Source: Immersiella caudata
Taxonomy: Eukaryota; Ascomycota; Sordariomycetes; Sordariales; Lasiosphaeriaceae
Direction: 5' to 3'
NCBI GenBank assembly: GCA_030512335.1
Contig: JAULSU010000001.1
Location: 3,906,001-3,970,000 of the forward strand
Length of the DNA stretch: 64,000 nt
Part shown: piece by piece, positions 9,982 through 22,056 of the stretch
Numbering within the stretch: the stretch's first letter is position 1
Layout of the letters: each line of letters starts with the position of its first letter
Notes under the pieces: model-generated
Seen by the model: the letters and a program-made list of their open reading frames with translations, nothing else
What the model was told of the DNA's origin: nothing
Databases searched by the model: none
Position numbers and translations under genes: made by a program

Positions 9982-12900
9982 TACGAAACGCCCGATTCGC
10001 GGATCACATCACTCGCCATCTGCGCATTTCTTGCGCGGTCCAGCCCTCCAAGCCGGCGTACTGCACCGCAAGTATGGCCTTCGCACAAGATGCATGCTGG
10101 GTGGGGGAACGGGACGGACCTGTCGGTCTCGTCGGGGCTACTGAGTCAGCGTGCAGGGTACCTAAAAGCCGAGAGGGAAAGATGGAAGGCTGCTTTTGTG
10201 ATGTATCAGATGCGCCTTGACATTGGTGGGGATATACAGCATGTCCCCGATGGGAGCCGGGCTGGATGATGAAGGTTGTTCACTTCAGGGGGTGTAGGAT
10301 TTGCAAACTGGAAAGGGGTGTGAGTGTTGATTTGCGATGAGTAGCTATCTGATAAAGAATGCACGACACGGGGAAGCGGACAGTGTTGGCCACTGACTGG
10401 GAGGCTACTGGCTGCGAGCCTGGAGATCAGTGGTTGAGCTCTCTGCAGCCCAAATGTACGCCGTGGCGTTGCTGGATCGCTGCAGTATTCTGCCCTTTGA
10501 TCGCGGAGACGGTCCTTTCCTCAGATCGATCAACCATAGCCGATCGACTTGATCTTCAACTCTAGCCAACGGATTTGTGTCTTGTTTTCTTGTTTTGGGG
10601 TCTCGTGGTTTGGTGGTAGTGGTGTCTTCTTCGCCCCCCTGACCGACCAACTGAAAGAAGGACGACGATCGCCAGCCCGTCACGATCCCCCACTGATTTC
10701 ACACCACGATCCACGCTTTGACTTCACTGGTGATAGAAGCTCATCCAAGAGGAAAGGAGCTGCAGTCACCCACTGAGAAATTCCGGGGACGTCGAGCTTG
10801 GCTTGGCTTCTCCAGCCCAGCCTCGCCCATCATCACTTCCTCCCAACCACCTCCCAAAGACGCCCCCGTGCCCCATAACGACGTCTCAGGTAACACCACA
10901 ACCACCACCCATCTCGGGGGCCCCGTCCGGTGCGCAAAAGAATTCGGGGAACAAAAGCTGGACTATCACCATCGTAATCACTAGTCGAGATGAGACAATC
11001 ATCCAGATCCCCGGCCATCTCACCACCACATGACAACATGATCGTATCGTATCTCCCCATCATCCCATCTCGCCCATCACCGATCGAGGAGTCCTTGCAT
11101 TGTAATTTCCGCCATGGTATCCTTCCCATGCCATGCCGTCCTCCCCGTTCCATGCCCTGCCCTGTCCTGCCATGCCGTATCAAATCTCACCCTCTCCACG
11201 TGGGATGGGCCTCGAGTAGGAAGACAGGGAATCATTGCCACCTCGGAGATTTACTCGGCAACGTGAGAGAGGCCCTCCTTCTAGATGTCCCACGCTAGCC
11301 AGCCAAGATCAGGCCAAGCTGGGGATACGTCGCATAGCAATCATCTCCAGACGTTCGAGGCTCGGACTAGAGCAGATCAAGCTACCCCTCCATGTTGAGT
11401 CTCAGCTCGAAGTGACAGAACATGGAGGAGGTCGGCCACATCTTCGACCACCTGCCTAGCTGAGCTATTCCGAGATGTGGCAAGGCGAGCCAGCCTTCCT
11501 TGATCGTGTTGCCGGCTGGGGTGTGTGACTTCACCGCGGGCTTCAGTTGAAGCTCCGGACCCGAGTGATCGGAGATTCTCCTGCGGCGTGCTGAAGGGGT
11601 GATATTTCTTGGTATCAACAATACGACACGAACGGCATGCCAAGCATGTTGTATTGCTCTTGTTTACCTCTCCAACCCATCCGTCAGGTTCCAGCCGCAT
11701 GGGAGTACCCTCAAGAAACCACCCTACTGGATATCCCTCAACCAGTTGCATCCCCACCCCTCTTCGACCTCCCCCACAACCCGTCCGGACGTTCAAGCGG
11801 TAGCCTCAAGCCCAAAAACAGGCAACCCAACTGAGACAAACGTCCATGTAGGATTCGGCAAGACCCGTTGTGATGTCCAGACCAGACCAGACTAGACCAG
11901 GCCACCACGCACTGCACCGCCTCTGCCGTTGGCTTATTTCCATTTCCATAAGCGCCAGCCAACGATCCACGGTCATCAACAAAGGAAAAAACGTGGGCAA
12001 CCCACACCCCTCCGCAAAGAGAAGAAGCCCTGAGGATGCCTGATCCTAACCAAGGCACCGAATCAGAAGACCGTAGCCCATCTCTCAACTCTCATTCGTC
12101 AACCCAGGTACCACGCGTCGTTACATTTGAACGACAGGGGGGGAGCTCATTGCCACAACCGGGCAAGCGGCTCTTGGGGTGTTATCAGAGACGGGGGGGT
12201 GGAACTTTCCCACACTTGAACATGAGGTCGACGTCACTCGACGCGGTTTGCAAAGGATGAAACAAACAGAGGTGAGGATGGACGGTTGGGCAGAAACGAA
12301 ACTCATCGGCGTGTGGTGGCCGATCAGGTTCGGGAGATGAACACGGGTTGTGATGTGATGGAAGGAGGGGCATTGGAGATCGTATCTACGGGACCGGGAT
12401 GTTTGTCTGCTTGCTGCTGCTGCGCGCAGGGCATGATCATAGCTCCTTGCATTTCCCTACTTTCCGGTGTGATTCTGGGGTAACAGGGCGGCGGGAGCAG
12501 CCCATCTCAGATTCACCACTCCCGGTCGAATCTGGGATTTGTTTGCCTTTGACCTCGGAATCCGTGCTGTGGAGGTGCTGCCGAGCCTGCGAGGTTCTCG
12601 AGTATCTTCCCCCATTCGGCCGTGACCAGGACGTGATGCCGGATTCAATTGGAGAGGCGAGACAAGGCCCCGCGAGGCACACACGGCTTCCGCGCTATCC
12701 GCAGACGCTCAATCGGTCGCTCCCGCACTGCGCTTGCACCTGCGCCGGTCGAGCATCCGCTCCTCCTCACCCGATACGGAAGTCGCGCAGTGACTGCAGC
12801 CCGTCCAGGCAATCGCACGCGATTCTCGGAGGAGGGGGGGTGTGGTGCGTGGGATGCCGTTCAAAGAGGAGATGGTGGTGCAAGCACAGTAGATAGTCCG

Positions 12901-15900
12901 AAAATTGGGGTCAGCAGGTTGAGCCACAGTTCCCATCACAGCCTGAGAGAGTCTGGAAAATGCGCAATCTTAGCCCGTCTCCCGATCCTCGCGGCAGAGG
13001 CGGCGCGTCGTCGTGAGGGAGATGAATCCAGAGATGGTAAATCGTGAGTGCGACATTGCAATCGACAAGGGGTCGAGAACACCACGTTTTGGGTGAAACA
13101 CAGCAAGACGCCAAAATGGAAAATGGAGCGAATGGAACTTTCGACAGCTCCAGCGTCCAGTGCCAAGCCGCCTGCTGTGCGCCATTCGCCAGGAAAATCG
13201 CTGCTCAAAGGACCAGTCAGCGTCCGTTGAACGGCCCAGAGCTCGTGTTTCAGGTTTGTCTTCAGCCATTCAGAACACGTCTTTTTTGAGAGCCTCTCGT
13301 CCAACCATTTGGCAACGATCGCGAACTCCTGTCAGCCCCCTCACTCCCCGCCCGCCCGTTTTCGCCCCTCGCCCTCCCCCCCCAGCGCTGGGAGGGGGGA
13401 CTCACACACCAGACAACGCATCTTGCAGCTGGATGATACATTGTGTCGTCACCTGACCAAGGATCGGAAATCGGGACATTCATGCGAAGGGAGCCTTGCA
13501 TCCGCCCGAGCATCCCAATGTGTTTGCGATATAGTCCTCTGAGATATTTAATGTTTATTAATAACACCATCGAGTAAGACTCGTTTCGCCCTTTGCTTTG
13601 GCCTTCGTTCTCCAGTCCAGTCATCGCCCGCGAACTAGCAAACGCAAGAGAGTCCAAGTGAGGCGGCTGCCCAGCCACACACGCCGTCAGCTGGAGGCGT
13701 TTTGCTGTGACGCAGCTGTCCGGCGGCGGAGCCTGGCTCGCTGTGACGACAGCTCCGCTACCCCTCCATCGTCGTGGCGGTATGCTCTTTGACGGTGCGG
13801 TTCCGTATATGGTGGGTGGTGTCTAGATTTGTTTAGCTTAAACAAACGCGGTCAGGCATCATGGAGGATTGCGAGCATTCGGTCCAACATCCGTTTTGTC
13901 AACGGAGTTGGCGCGAAGGGAAGACGCATCATGGTGGGGTTGGTGTCGCCGCAGCTGTTGAGTCCACACCGACATTTTGGCCGCCGTGGAGGCTGGAGGT
14001 TGGTGCCCCGACCTGGCGCATTCTCCCTGCATTGGGTCGAGAAGATGGGGCTGTTTCTCCACGGCCTAAGCTCCTAGGTAGACCCATCCATGTTTGCCTG
14101 AACGAGGGGAGTGGCAAAATCTGTCCAGTTTGACAGAAGTTGGTCGCTCACCTCACCTCGAATCCGGTTCCCAAACGAAACGGGGGCGTGGTAACGAGCC
14201 GGCTGTCCCGCGCTCCTCCTTCCCAGAACGCGCTATTGACATCGCGTGAGAAGCACGTGCGGGGCGGACGGATAGACGGGCTGGTGAAAAAGAGAGCGTG
14301 AAGGGGAAAATGGCAGCGGGATGGAGACTGCTGACCGACATCTTGGTCCGAACACACAACCGTCCTAAGCCAGCGAGGAGGGCTGTACCTTGTCTTGCAC
14401 AGTGATGAAGTCGGGCCTTACTCTGTGACGTTGCTCGGGCTAAAATTAGCGGGTCTGGACAGCACAGTAGCGCTGGACGACGGGAGCTGAAGCTTGGGCG
14501 CTGCCAGAGGCCTGCCAGGTCTGCCGGAACTCGGGAATGAACACGGGCCAGAAGGAGGAGTGTGTCGATCAGCGGAGGCCCTCGTTTTGACATTTTCCCC
14601 TCTCACCGCAGAGCCAGCATTTCGGCCCTATCGCCCCGGCAAGGTAGGCCATTGTCGCCCTCTGTGCCCTTAAGGGCTTCCGCTATGGCCGTGAAGGAGG
14701 GTCCGGCAGTCAGCTAATACACACGCATAGTGTTGGTTAGGCCGGGGGGCGTATTCCCTTATAGTAATATGAAAGAGTCGGTGTGCGAGACAAGTTAACC
14801 TCCCCGACGCCGCCAGAGCAGAGTCGAAACCCTGGGGAAAGCCTGCAAATTAATAACAGGTTCCACGGAAGGAGCCCGCGAAAGAACGCTTCCGTGCAGA
14901 CCCCTTGTGGCACCTTGCGTTCTTGACCTTGGTCGCGCCGTCAATTGTACTCGCTTGATCGCTGGACAACAAGTTGCATCACGTCATCCACGACTCCCAA
15001 AGACTCGATGACCCGGAGGACAGGAACCGCAGTGATGTGTGTACTTTTAGAGCTTGCCGTTTGGTGTCAGGCAAAACGCGGTGGATACCCAACAACTAAC
15101 TGGTGGTCTGGCCCGTAGGTTGGGCGCACACCACCAGGCCCCGTCGTGAACTGCGTTGTCGGCACAGTGCACGCAGACGGTACGGATTACGCAAGGAGAG
15201 ACAGACGGCGAAAGATAGGCAGCGGGCACCTCCCGATGTGAGGAGGGAAACGGGCGGCACGCGTCGGCGCAGAGCACAGGAAGCCTTGCGGCAAGATTTG
15301 GCTTCCTCTTGTTGGGTAGCCAGACCTCGCTTTTGATGTTCATGGGCCTTTTCTTTTCTTTTTGCAAAGGTGCTGACTGCTCTTTTCGCGGGGGGGGGAG
15401 GGGGGCGGTTTTTTTGCGGCGACCCCTCCCCTAAAGCGAGACCCCTCCTACGCCAGCCGTAAACACCAGCCACCCAGCTGCCTTGCCTTGGTCCTTCAAA
15501 AGCCTGCGGAAGGCGCCCCACTCCCACAGCTGATTCATCCAACCAAAGCTTGGAGTTAAAGAAGTCTGGCCGCGCCCTCAAATCATCGTCCCTCGTCTCT
15601 CCTCCTTCTCCTCGCACAACCAATCATCCACCCAATCACCCACTCCACAGTCCAGTCCTCGAGCGAGGGGGGAAAACCTATCCCGACAGCCCAGCCAATT
15701 CCACCAAATCAACGGTCGGCTTCGATCGCAAAACCTTCGCTTTGCAGTCCAATTAGGTCTGCCAACAGCGTCAAATAGGGCCTGTCCCGCAACCTCATTC
15801 GGAGCGCTTACCAAACATTATCCGCGCCGTCTCTAGAGGGAACTTTGGATTGCAGCAGAGCCTCGCACCTCGCGCAGTCAGAGCACGGGGCTAGACAGCG

Positions 15901-18486
15901 CGCGAGCCCTTCTGATTCTACAGCTTGGCCGCCATCCTTGGCCCTTCGCCAATCCGGCGCATTCACTTGCGCAAGAGGCGCAGCTCAGCCCTGCAACGGC
16001 AAGACAAGTATGGTTTCTGCTTTCTCCTCTTCTTTTCCGTCTTCTGCGGTGTTCCCGCCTGGCTTGCGTGTGTCACTCTCCCAAATCCGCCCACACTGTA
16101 CATTGGTACCGCAGTACCTACCGGCCTCTGCACCGCTGCCGCCTTTGTCGCGTCGCCCAGCCCTGCCATTTTTTTTCTGTCGTTCGTCCTTGCTGTCGGC
16201 AGCGCATCCCTCCTGTCCCCCAGCCCTGGAGCTCGACTGCATGTCGTCGACATCAGAGCCGCCGCCCACCCCCTCCCCCTTGCACACACTTCAAAAAGAG
16301 ATAAGTCTGCTCACGCGGTCCGTCTGCCACAGCGTCCTAGTCTGCCATAACCTACCCGCTTGCGTCAAAATTTGGAGCAGCGCAAGAACGCCCGTGTCCA
16401 CTTTGAGCTCTCCTAGGCTACCGCCCTTAGCCCGCCATTTTCCAGCCAGTCACCGACCGAGCGCAAAGGCACCCCAGAACCTTGTCTCGGTACAGCAAAT
16501 CACATCACGGACCCGCGACACCAGGAACTTAGAAACTCTTCAGTTTGGAGACCTATCACCATCGCCAGCTTCGCCTTCGGTCTCACCATTGGCCATCGCA
16601 CAGTCCCGTGATAGTCGCTGTCTGCGGAGAACGATTAATGAGATCGTCCCGGGCGTGCAATCAACGACGCCGCCCGACCGATTTATCGCGTGTCTGAAGC
16701 CATCCGCTACGGTGGTGCTTCAGGTTCCAGCCGAGGCAACGCCCCTCGTCGCTGTCGTGTTCGCGACGACTTGTAAGTGAACCCCCGATCTCCTACTGCA
16801 CCAGTTTGCCCCTTTGTTTGGCTCCCCTTCCCTCCCGCTCCCGGCGCGCTTTTTGGTCTTCCCGCATCTGCACACCATCGTCGGACGAAGCGAGGTTCGA
16901 TTCCTCGTCGCATTTTCACTCCCCCGGTACGCGCCATTTCGCCTTGATTGCAGGGCCACACGCGCTCGTCTTTTTATACCTACCCATCAAGGCACCATCA
17001 CTTCGCGCTCCCGGAACCACTCATCTCTTTGCGCTCGTTGGGAAAGAATGCACGACAGTTGAACTCCCTGTTGACTGACATGCATGCAGAACTGGCAAGC
17101 ATCTGTGTAGCTTCGCATCGATCCGCCAGACGCCTCTGGGCTAGGATTCATCTGCGAAATCTTGCAGTGTCCCAGGTTGTGGACATCTGAGACGGTACGT
17201 ATGCGCTGCTTTCTTTTTCCTTGCTCGGTTGTGAGGTTCACCCTCCAAGTTCCTCTCTCTACCTGCAACGATACACCGAACCCCTCAATCTTTCAAGCGC
17301 ATAGACGTAATCGGCCCTGACGGCGTACGTCACACCCATTCTCAGCACATTTCCTGATCATGACACTTTCTTTGTTTCTTCCGCGACACGGCACCGCTCC
17401 CTCGTCTCCTTCACCTTGGATGCCTTCTCCGTCATCAGCAGGGTTGGAACCAGCGGCAAAGCAACATTCGGATTCCTTCCGAGTGGGGCTAGTGCAGATT
17501 CTCGTCGACACCGCTTTGGGATCGACGGGCATGCTACCTGCCTCTTCGCAGCCCCGAATTCGCAGTGGCCGAGATGGTCGTGTGCATCAGCCTCCTCTTC
17601 GTGCCTTGGATGCCAAGCGAGCTGCCTCCCCCTCTCCAAGTGTCTGACTCTCCCGCCTGTTTTTATCTCACTTCGGCGCTGCCACCCAGGCCGACTTTGG
17701 GGTGCGCTGAGTTGGTTGACAAGGTGGGCCTGGCTTGTGCATACTGTCATGCATGCCAGCACATCAAGCTGGCCCAAGGCGCCAAAAACGAAACAACCCA
17801 CCACCCAAGCCCCCCCCGTCGCATCATCCAAGCTTCTCTCCCGCTTATATACCTACCTTCGCGCCTTTGCTCTAACGCTCGAGATTGGACAGATCCTTCA
17901 GTGGCAGTTGAAATTTTGTGGATTTCCTCCGCATCGCCAGTCCTTTCGGTCCCCGGATCGAATTTCGCTGCTCGTTCCATCGACAGTTCGAACGCGGAAT
18001 CTATTGGCTTTGCTGTCACGTCAGTTGAGTAACCCTTCAGTTGCTCTCCTCTCACGTGGCTTCGTCTGTCCACGCCCTTCCCCGAGAGGCCTTGGACTGA
18101 GCCACCCAACTCTCGCCCCGCGACTACATCAGCCTGCATATGCCGCGGTGCGACCAATTGCGCAGCTCCCTGGCCACCTAATCGATTGCCAACGCATCAC
18201 TCCAATAGATTGGGTGCACATCCAGCCCAATCCACAAGTACAGCGGGACCTACAATTGTCGGCACGCGTAGAGCCCAAACAAGACCACGGCCTTTACGGA
18301 AGCTTCTATCAAAAAGCCTTGACGGTTCAGCACTTACCACTCAAGTCTTCTTGTGTTCCCTTCTTATCAGCCTTCCCTGCAGTTGCATTCGCCTAACTCA
18401 GCTCGCGACCACCAACCCCCGTCACGACCTCCTTCATTGCAGCTACCCGCGATCCGTGACGGCTTCTCGTCAACACCTCGCAGAGG
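9982..18486. other. Gene-poor region and long leader of hapB
   Basis: About 8.5 kb with no convincing protein gene. From about 15.6 kb onward the plus strand becomes strongly pyrimidine-rich, typical of an ascomycete promoter and 5' leader for the gene starting at 18487. Two long plus-strand frames lie in it (15845-16780 and 17416-18396), but their translations are Ser/Pro/Arg-rich without domains. Donor-like words GTAAGTG (16773) and GTACGTATG (about 17195) could mark introns in the leader. That is inference only. Confidence 0.5.
13372..13399. repeat. C/G-tract hairpin around a 12-bp palindrome
   Basis: The perfect palindrome CCCAGCGCTGGG (13381-13392) is flanked by a C tract on the left and a G tract on the right, so the stem can extend with one bulged A. 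A strong hairpin or G-rich structure is possible. No function is evident. Confidence 0.7.
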
Positions 18487-19434
18487 ATGATGGAATACGC
18501 ACAATACCAGCAACCACAAAGCGCACACTCACAACCACATATCCAAACGGGATATTCGAGTTCTGCAGGCGGCAATAGCATCACCTCGCCTTCAAATCAA
18601 CACATCAACCAACACGGCGTCCAGACTTCGCCGGTCCTTCCATCACAGCAACGCCAGCTCTCCCCGACTCAAGCTCACACCATGTACGGCCCACAGTATG
18701 GCCATCCCGCGGCCTATGGGATGCCAAATATTCAAGCCGCAGTCCAAGCCGCGGCCATGGCTACCGCCGCGGCTTCCGGCTCCTCATACCCTTATATGTC
18801 GTCCGACCCAAACCTCCAGCAGTCACCGAGAATGAATGCGAAGAAGGATCCTAGGGGAGGACCTCGGTCGCCACAGATCAACAGCATGCCCCAACAGCGA
18901 CGACTCAGCCAGGTGGCTAGCCCCGGTGTTCCTAATGCCCAGGCTATGCTGAACCACGGCCCACGATCTGGAGTTCCCCCAGCGATGACCGCTGCGCAAC
19001 AGATGCCGCCGCCTCAATCACCCGAAATGGCCTCCGGGCAAGTGGAAGAATCACCACTTTACGTCAACGCTAAGCAGTTTCACCGAATCTTGAAGCGCAG
19101 AGTGGCAAGGCAACGGTTGGAAGAAGCACTGCGATTGACAAGCAAAGGCCGCAAGCCCTACCTACATGAATCTAGGCACAACCATGCGATGCGCAGGCCC
19201 CGAGGCCCCGGCGGACGATTCTTGACCTCGGACGAAGTGGCACAGCTTGAGCGCGAGAAGGCTGGTGGCGGTGGAGGGGAAAAACAAGAGGAGCCCGTAT
19301 CGACCAAGACGGCGTCCGGGGCGACAAAGCGAAAATCCGAAGGCGGCTCCAGCGCCGCATCCAAGAAGGCCAAAGTTGCAGCTCCGTCAGAGAGCCCGGA
19401 CGTTGATGACGACGAGGACGCGGACGACGATTGA
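18487..19434 (+). CDS. hapB: CCAAT-binding factor subunit HapB (Hap2/NF-YA)
   Basis: An intronless frame of 315 residues. Residues 189-212 hold the NF-YA subunit-association helix (starting SPLYVNAKQFHRILKRR), and residues about 222-246 hold the DNA-contacting segment with the hallmark PYLHESRHNHAMRRPRG followed by GGRF. Together these are the CBFB/NF-YA domain, which joins the HapC/HapE histone-fold pair and recognises CCAAT. The N-terminal 180 residues are Gln/Ser/Pro/Ala-rich, as expected for an activation region. The C-terminus is Lys-rich, then strongly acidic (DVDDDEDADDD). Two consecutive ATG codons open the frame; I take the first, and the second would shorten the product by one residue. 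In Aspergillus and Neurospora the complex acts globally and in iron/redox control (family knowledge). Confidence 0.95.
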   Translation: MMEYAQYQQPQSAHSQPHIQTGYSSSAGGNSITSPSNQHINQHGVQTSPVLPSQQRQLSPTQAHTMYGPQYGHPAAYGMPNIQAAVQAAAMATAAASGSSYPYMSSDPNLQQSPRMNAKKDPRGGPRSPQINSMPQQRRLSQVASPGVPNAQAMLNHGPRSGVPPAMTAAQQMPPPQSPEMASGQVEESPLYVNAKQFHRILKRRVARQRLEEALRLTSKGRKPYLHESRHNHAMRRPRGPGGRFLTSDEVAQLEREKAGGGGGEKQEEPVSTKTASGATKRKSEGGSSAASKKAKVAAPSESPDVDDDEDADDD

Positions 19435-21013
19435 GCGTGTTTTGAGGAGTCGGGAAGAAAAAGAAGCATTGATTCTTATACCCCTTTTTCTTTGTTGTTA
19501 AACCGGCATGACGTTATGACACCCACCCTACTCTTGGTTCGCGCGCCGGATTCGTGAGCACATGGGACGATATTGGCGAGGAGTCCTGGAGCTGGTGGGA
19601 TGTGTTTTTCTTCGCTTGGCGGATTGGGCAACACTACTCATAATGGGTTTCGTGGCACTCTGCATTATCTGCACAGCGGCGCGAGGACATTCACTCGTTT
19701 CTTCTGCTTTGGTGGACTGCGCAGCACAGCGACTCTTTTATCACCGGGATACCAAATACAGTTCGCCTCACAGCACAACAGCGGTAGCATAGCGCCGGAT
19801 GGACTTCGGTGGTCGGCTGGATGACGGGGAGCCGGGGCTTGGTCGGGCACCTTTTTTTATCTTTTTCATCGATCTGGAAAGGAAAGATTGTGCATCAATG
19901 GACGAATGGAAACGACGGATACCCCTTGAGATTACCCTTTGTTTGTGAACGAGCGCCTGCTGTGTTTTTTTTCTTTTTACATTCGAGACGTATTTTTTTA
20001 TTTTATTTTCCATGCTTAAACTTACATTTCTCTTGTGTTGATTTGGAGGCGGCTTGTTGCCCCCCCATTAGTTTTTGTCGACGCTCGGAGCGGGCCGGCG
20101 GGGGAATATGGATTGGGTCTGGCTACCTCACCACTTTGACCAACTGGCAGATTGGAGGCTCGAGTTGAGAGAAAAGTATCCGAGTGTGTCGAAGAAAAAT
20201 GAGAATGATACACCAAAAAAAGGAGAGCAGATTTGTGACGGGATTTGCGTGGCGCTGGACTGGACTGGACTGGTCGGATAAGCGAGGACTCGAGATTGGC
20301 AACAGCAGCAAGCGACTTGGGTGTTTCCTTTCTCTTGGATTTGACCTGTTTCGGCTCAAGAGCTACACTTCTCCTTCACCGACGAACCGGCCGGGCTGGG
20401 TAAACAATGTTTGGGAAACAAAGATGTTAGACAATTCAGTGGCCAATCCGACGCCGGATCTTTTCATCGAATCACCTCTTATTTTTTTTTCATGTTCCCC
20501 TCAGCTTCTTGCTAGGCGGGCTCGCCGACCCTAGTAGCATATGAATGAAATGACCAGTCATGACTCCTCATGCCGAAGAGCACACAGTAGTTCCCGTGGT
20601 GACGTGCAGTGCAGGAAACGATGGTAACCTTGCTCGCTCCCAAGACTTGCTAGAGGTTCCCTGTGAGTGGAAGCAAGCCGATTGCAGCGGGGCACTCGCG
20701 CGAACTGGGATGGCCCATCTTGTCCCACCGCTCGGGGAATTTTCTGGTAGTGTTTGGTTCGGTTCGAGGGGTTTGGGGTTGAGACAAGGCAAGGGAAAGC
20801 GGGAAGGGGGAGTTGAGGCGATTGAACAAGAGAGGGTCTGTGGGTGCCCTGCTTTTCAGGCTGCAATATTTTTTGAGGTCCTGGCTTGCCCCACCAAATG
20901 GAAGTGAGCGGCAGACAGCCAACGTTCGGTCTTTGTTTCTCGACACCGCGGAGCTTGCGCATTTCGTTTCTGGTCGCTACATTAATTGGGAGTAAGAGGT
21001 TATTGAGCTGAAA
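19435..21013. other. Spacer between hapB and lsm2
   Basis: About 1.6 kb. The first part is T-rich (several runs of 7-8 T near 19.97-20.0 kb), consistent with the hapB 3' UTR. The rest would hold the lsm2 promoter. No further gene or RNA was recognised. Confidence 0.5.
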
Positions 21014-21730
21014 ATGTTGTTCTTTAGGTTAGTGCATGTTTTTTTTTTTGGAGGGTTGGGGAAGGGCACCGCGAGGGACGGAGGGATGGAGGCTTGGTGG
21101 GAGGTGTGCGCTCGGCTCAAGTGAGTCGCGTGTGAGCATGAGCTTGACATCTGGGGATGGATGGCGGGTATGCGTTTTCGCATAGCGTACCTCATCGCGC
21201 TCAACGTTGCTGGTGTCATTTCCCAGCTACTCTGTCAAGTCCCCGTCCTGGCGCGCGGCCCCCCTCCCGTTGATGACATACTCCAGTTCAGTTCCTCCCT
21301 TGCGGCGGACGCGCATCCTCACTGATATTAGCTTCTTCAAAACCCTCATCGACCAAGAGGTCACGGTCGAACTCAAGAACGACATCCAGATACGTGGCAT
21401 TCTCAAGAGCGTGGACCAGTACCTCAACATCAAGCTTGAGGATATTTCGGTGGTCGAGGAGCTCAAATATCCGCACCTGGTAGGTTTTCTCTGTTGCTAT
21501 TGCCACCCTTTGACGGCACGGTGCTGATTATCCCATAGAGCGCTGTCAAGAATGTCTTTATTCGTGGCTCGGTGGTGAGATATGTCCACTTGCCAGCTGG
21601 GGCGGTGGATATCCCGTTGCTAGAGGATGCCACGAGGAGGGGTAATACCTGCTTGGATTTGGCTGTTTGGTTTGATAGGTTGCTAACTCCTGCCACAGAA
21701 GCGGCGAACCAGGCGGGCAAGGCTAAGTGA
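21014..21730 (+). CDS. lsm2: U6 snRNA-associated Sm-like protein LSm2
   Basis: Four exons: 21014-21027, 21332-21479, 21539-21641 and 21699-21730. The first exon is only 14 nt (MLFF plus part of Ser) and is followed by a 304-nt intron; the other two introns are 59 and 57 nt, all GT...AG. The joined product is 98 residues. It begins MLFFSFFKTL, contains the Sm1 motif (VTVELKNDIQIRGILKSVDQ, YLNIKL) and the Sm2 motif (FIRGSVVRYV), and matches LSm2 in length and order. LSm2 is a subunit of the LSm1-7 ring (mRNA decay) and the LSm2-8 ring (U6 snRNA). The tiny first exon means simple ORF calling would miss the true start. An in-frame ATG inside intron 1 (21207 frame) is not the start. Confidence 0.93.
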
Positions 21731-22056
21731 GACATAGTGCAGAAGAGGTACTAAATGGATCCTTGGTGATCACATAGGCTTGCAAGGAAGAGATAGCGAC
21801 GAGGTCCTTTGAGGGTTTAATCTTAAAGGTAGCTACATTCGGCGCAAAAGACTCGCCGCAAAGCACAAAATGGCGTTTGCCGCTGGTGGTATATCGGACA
21901 GAAAAGCAGAGGCCGTCGGGCAATATCAGGTCCCGCAGGAATATGACCATATCAAGACCCGTCTATCTATCTCTACAGGAAGGACCCTCACCCTGCGACG
22001 CCATGTGCTACAACGCCTCGAAGCCAAGTTCAGACGCCATCGCAAATACAATATCC
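21731..22056. other. Convergent intergenic region between lsm2 and pso2
   Basis: About 330 bp between the stop codons of two convergent genes. No ORF or structured element was seen. It should contain both polyadenylation sites. Confidence 0.6.

Noticed and set aside
15845..16780. 311-codon plus-strand frame
   Set aside because: Low-complexity translation of pyrimidine-rich leader DNA with no domain. Kept only as a leader observation.
16889..16907. Perfect tRNA T-arm-like hairpin (CGAGG TTCGATT CCTCG)
   Set aside because: No matching acceptor, D or anticodon arms exist within 80 nt, so it is an isolated hairpin.
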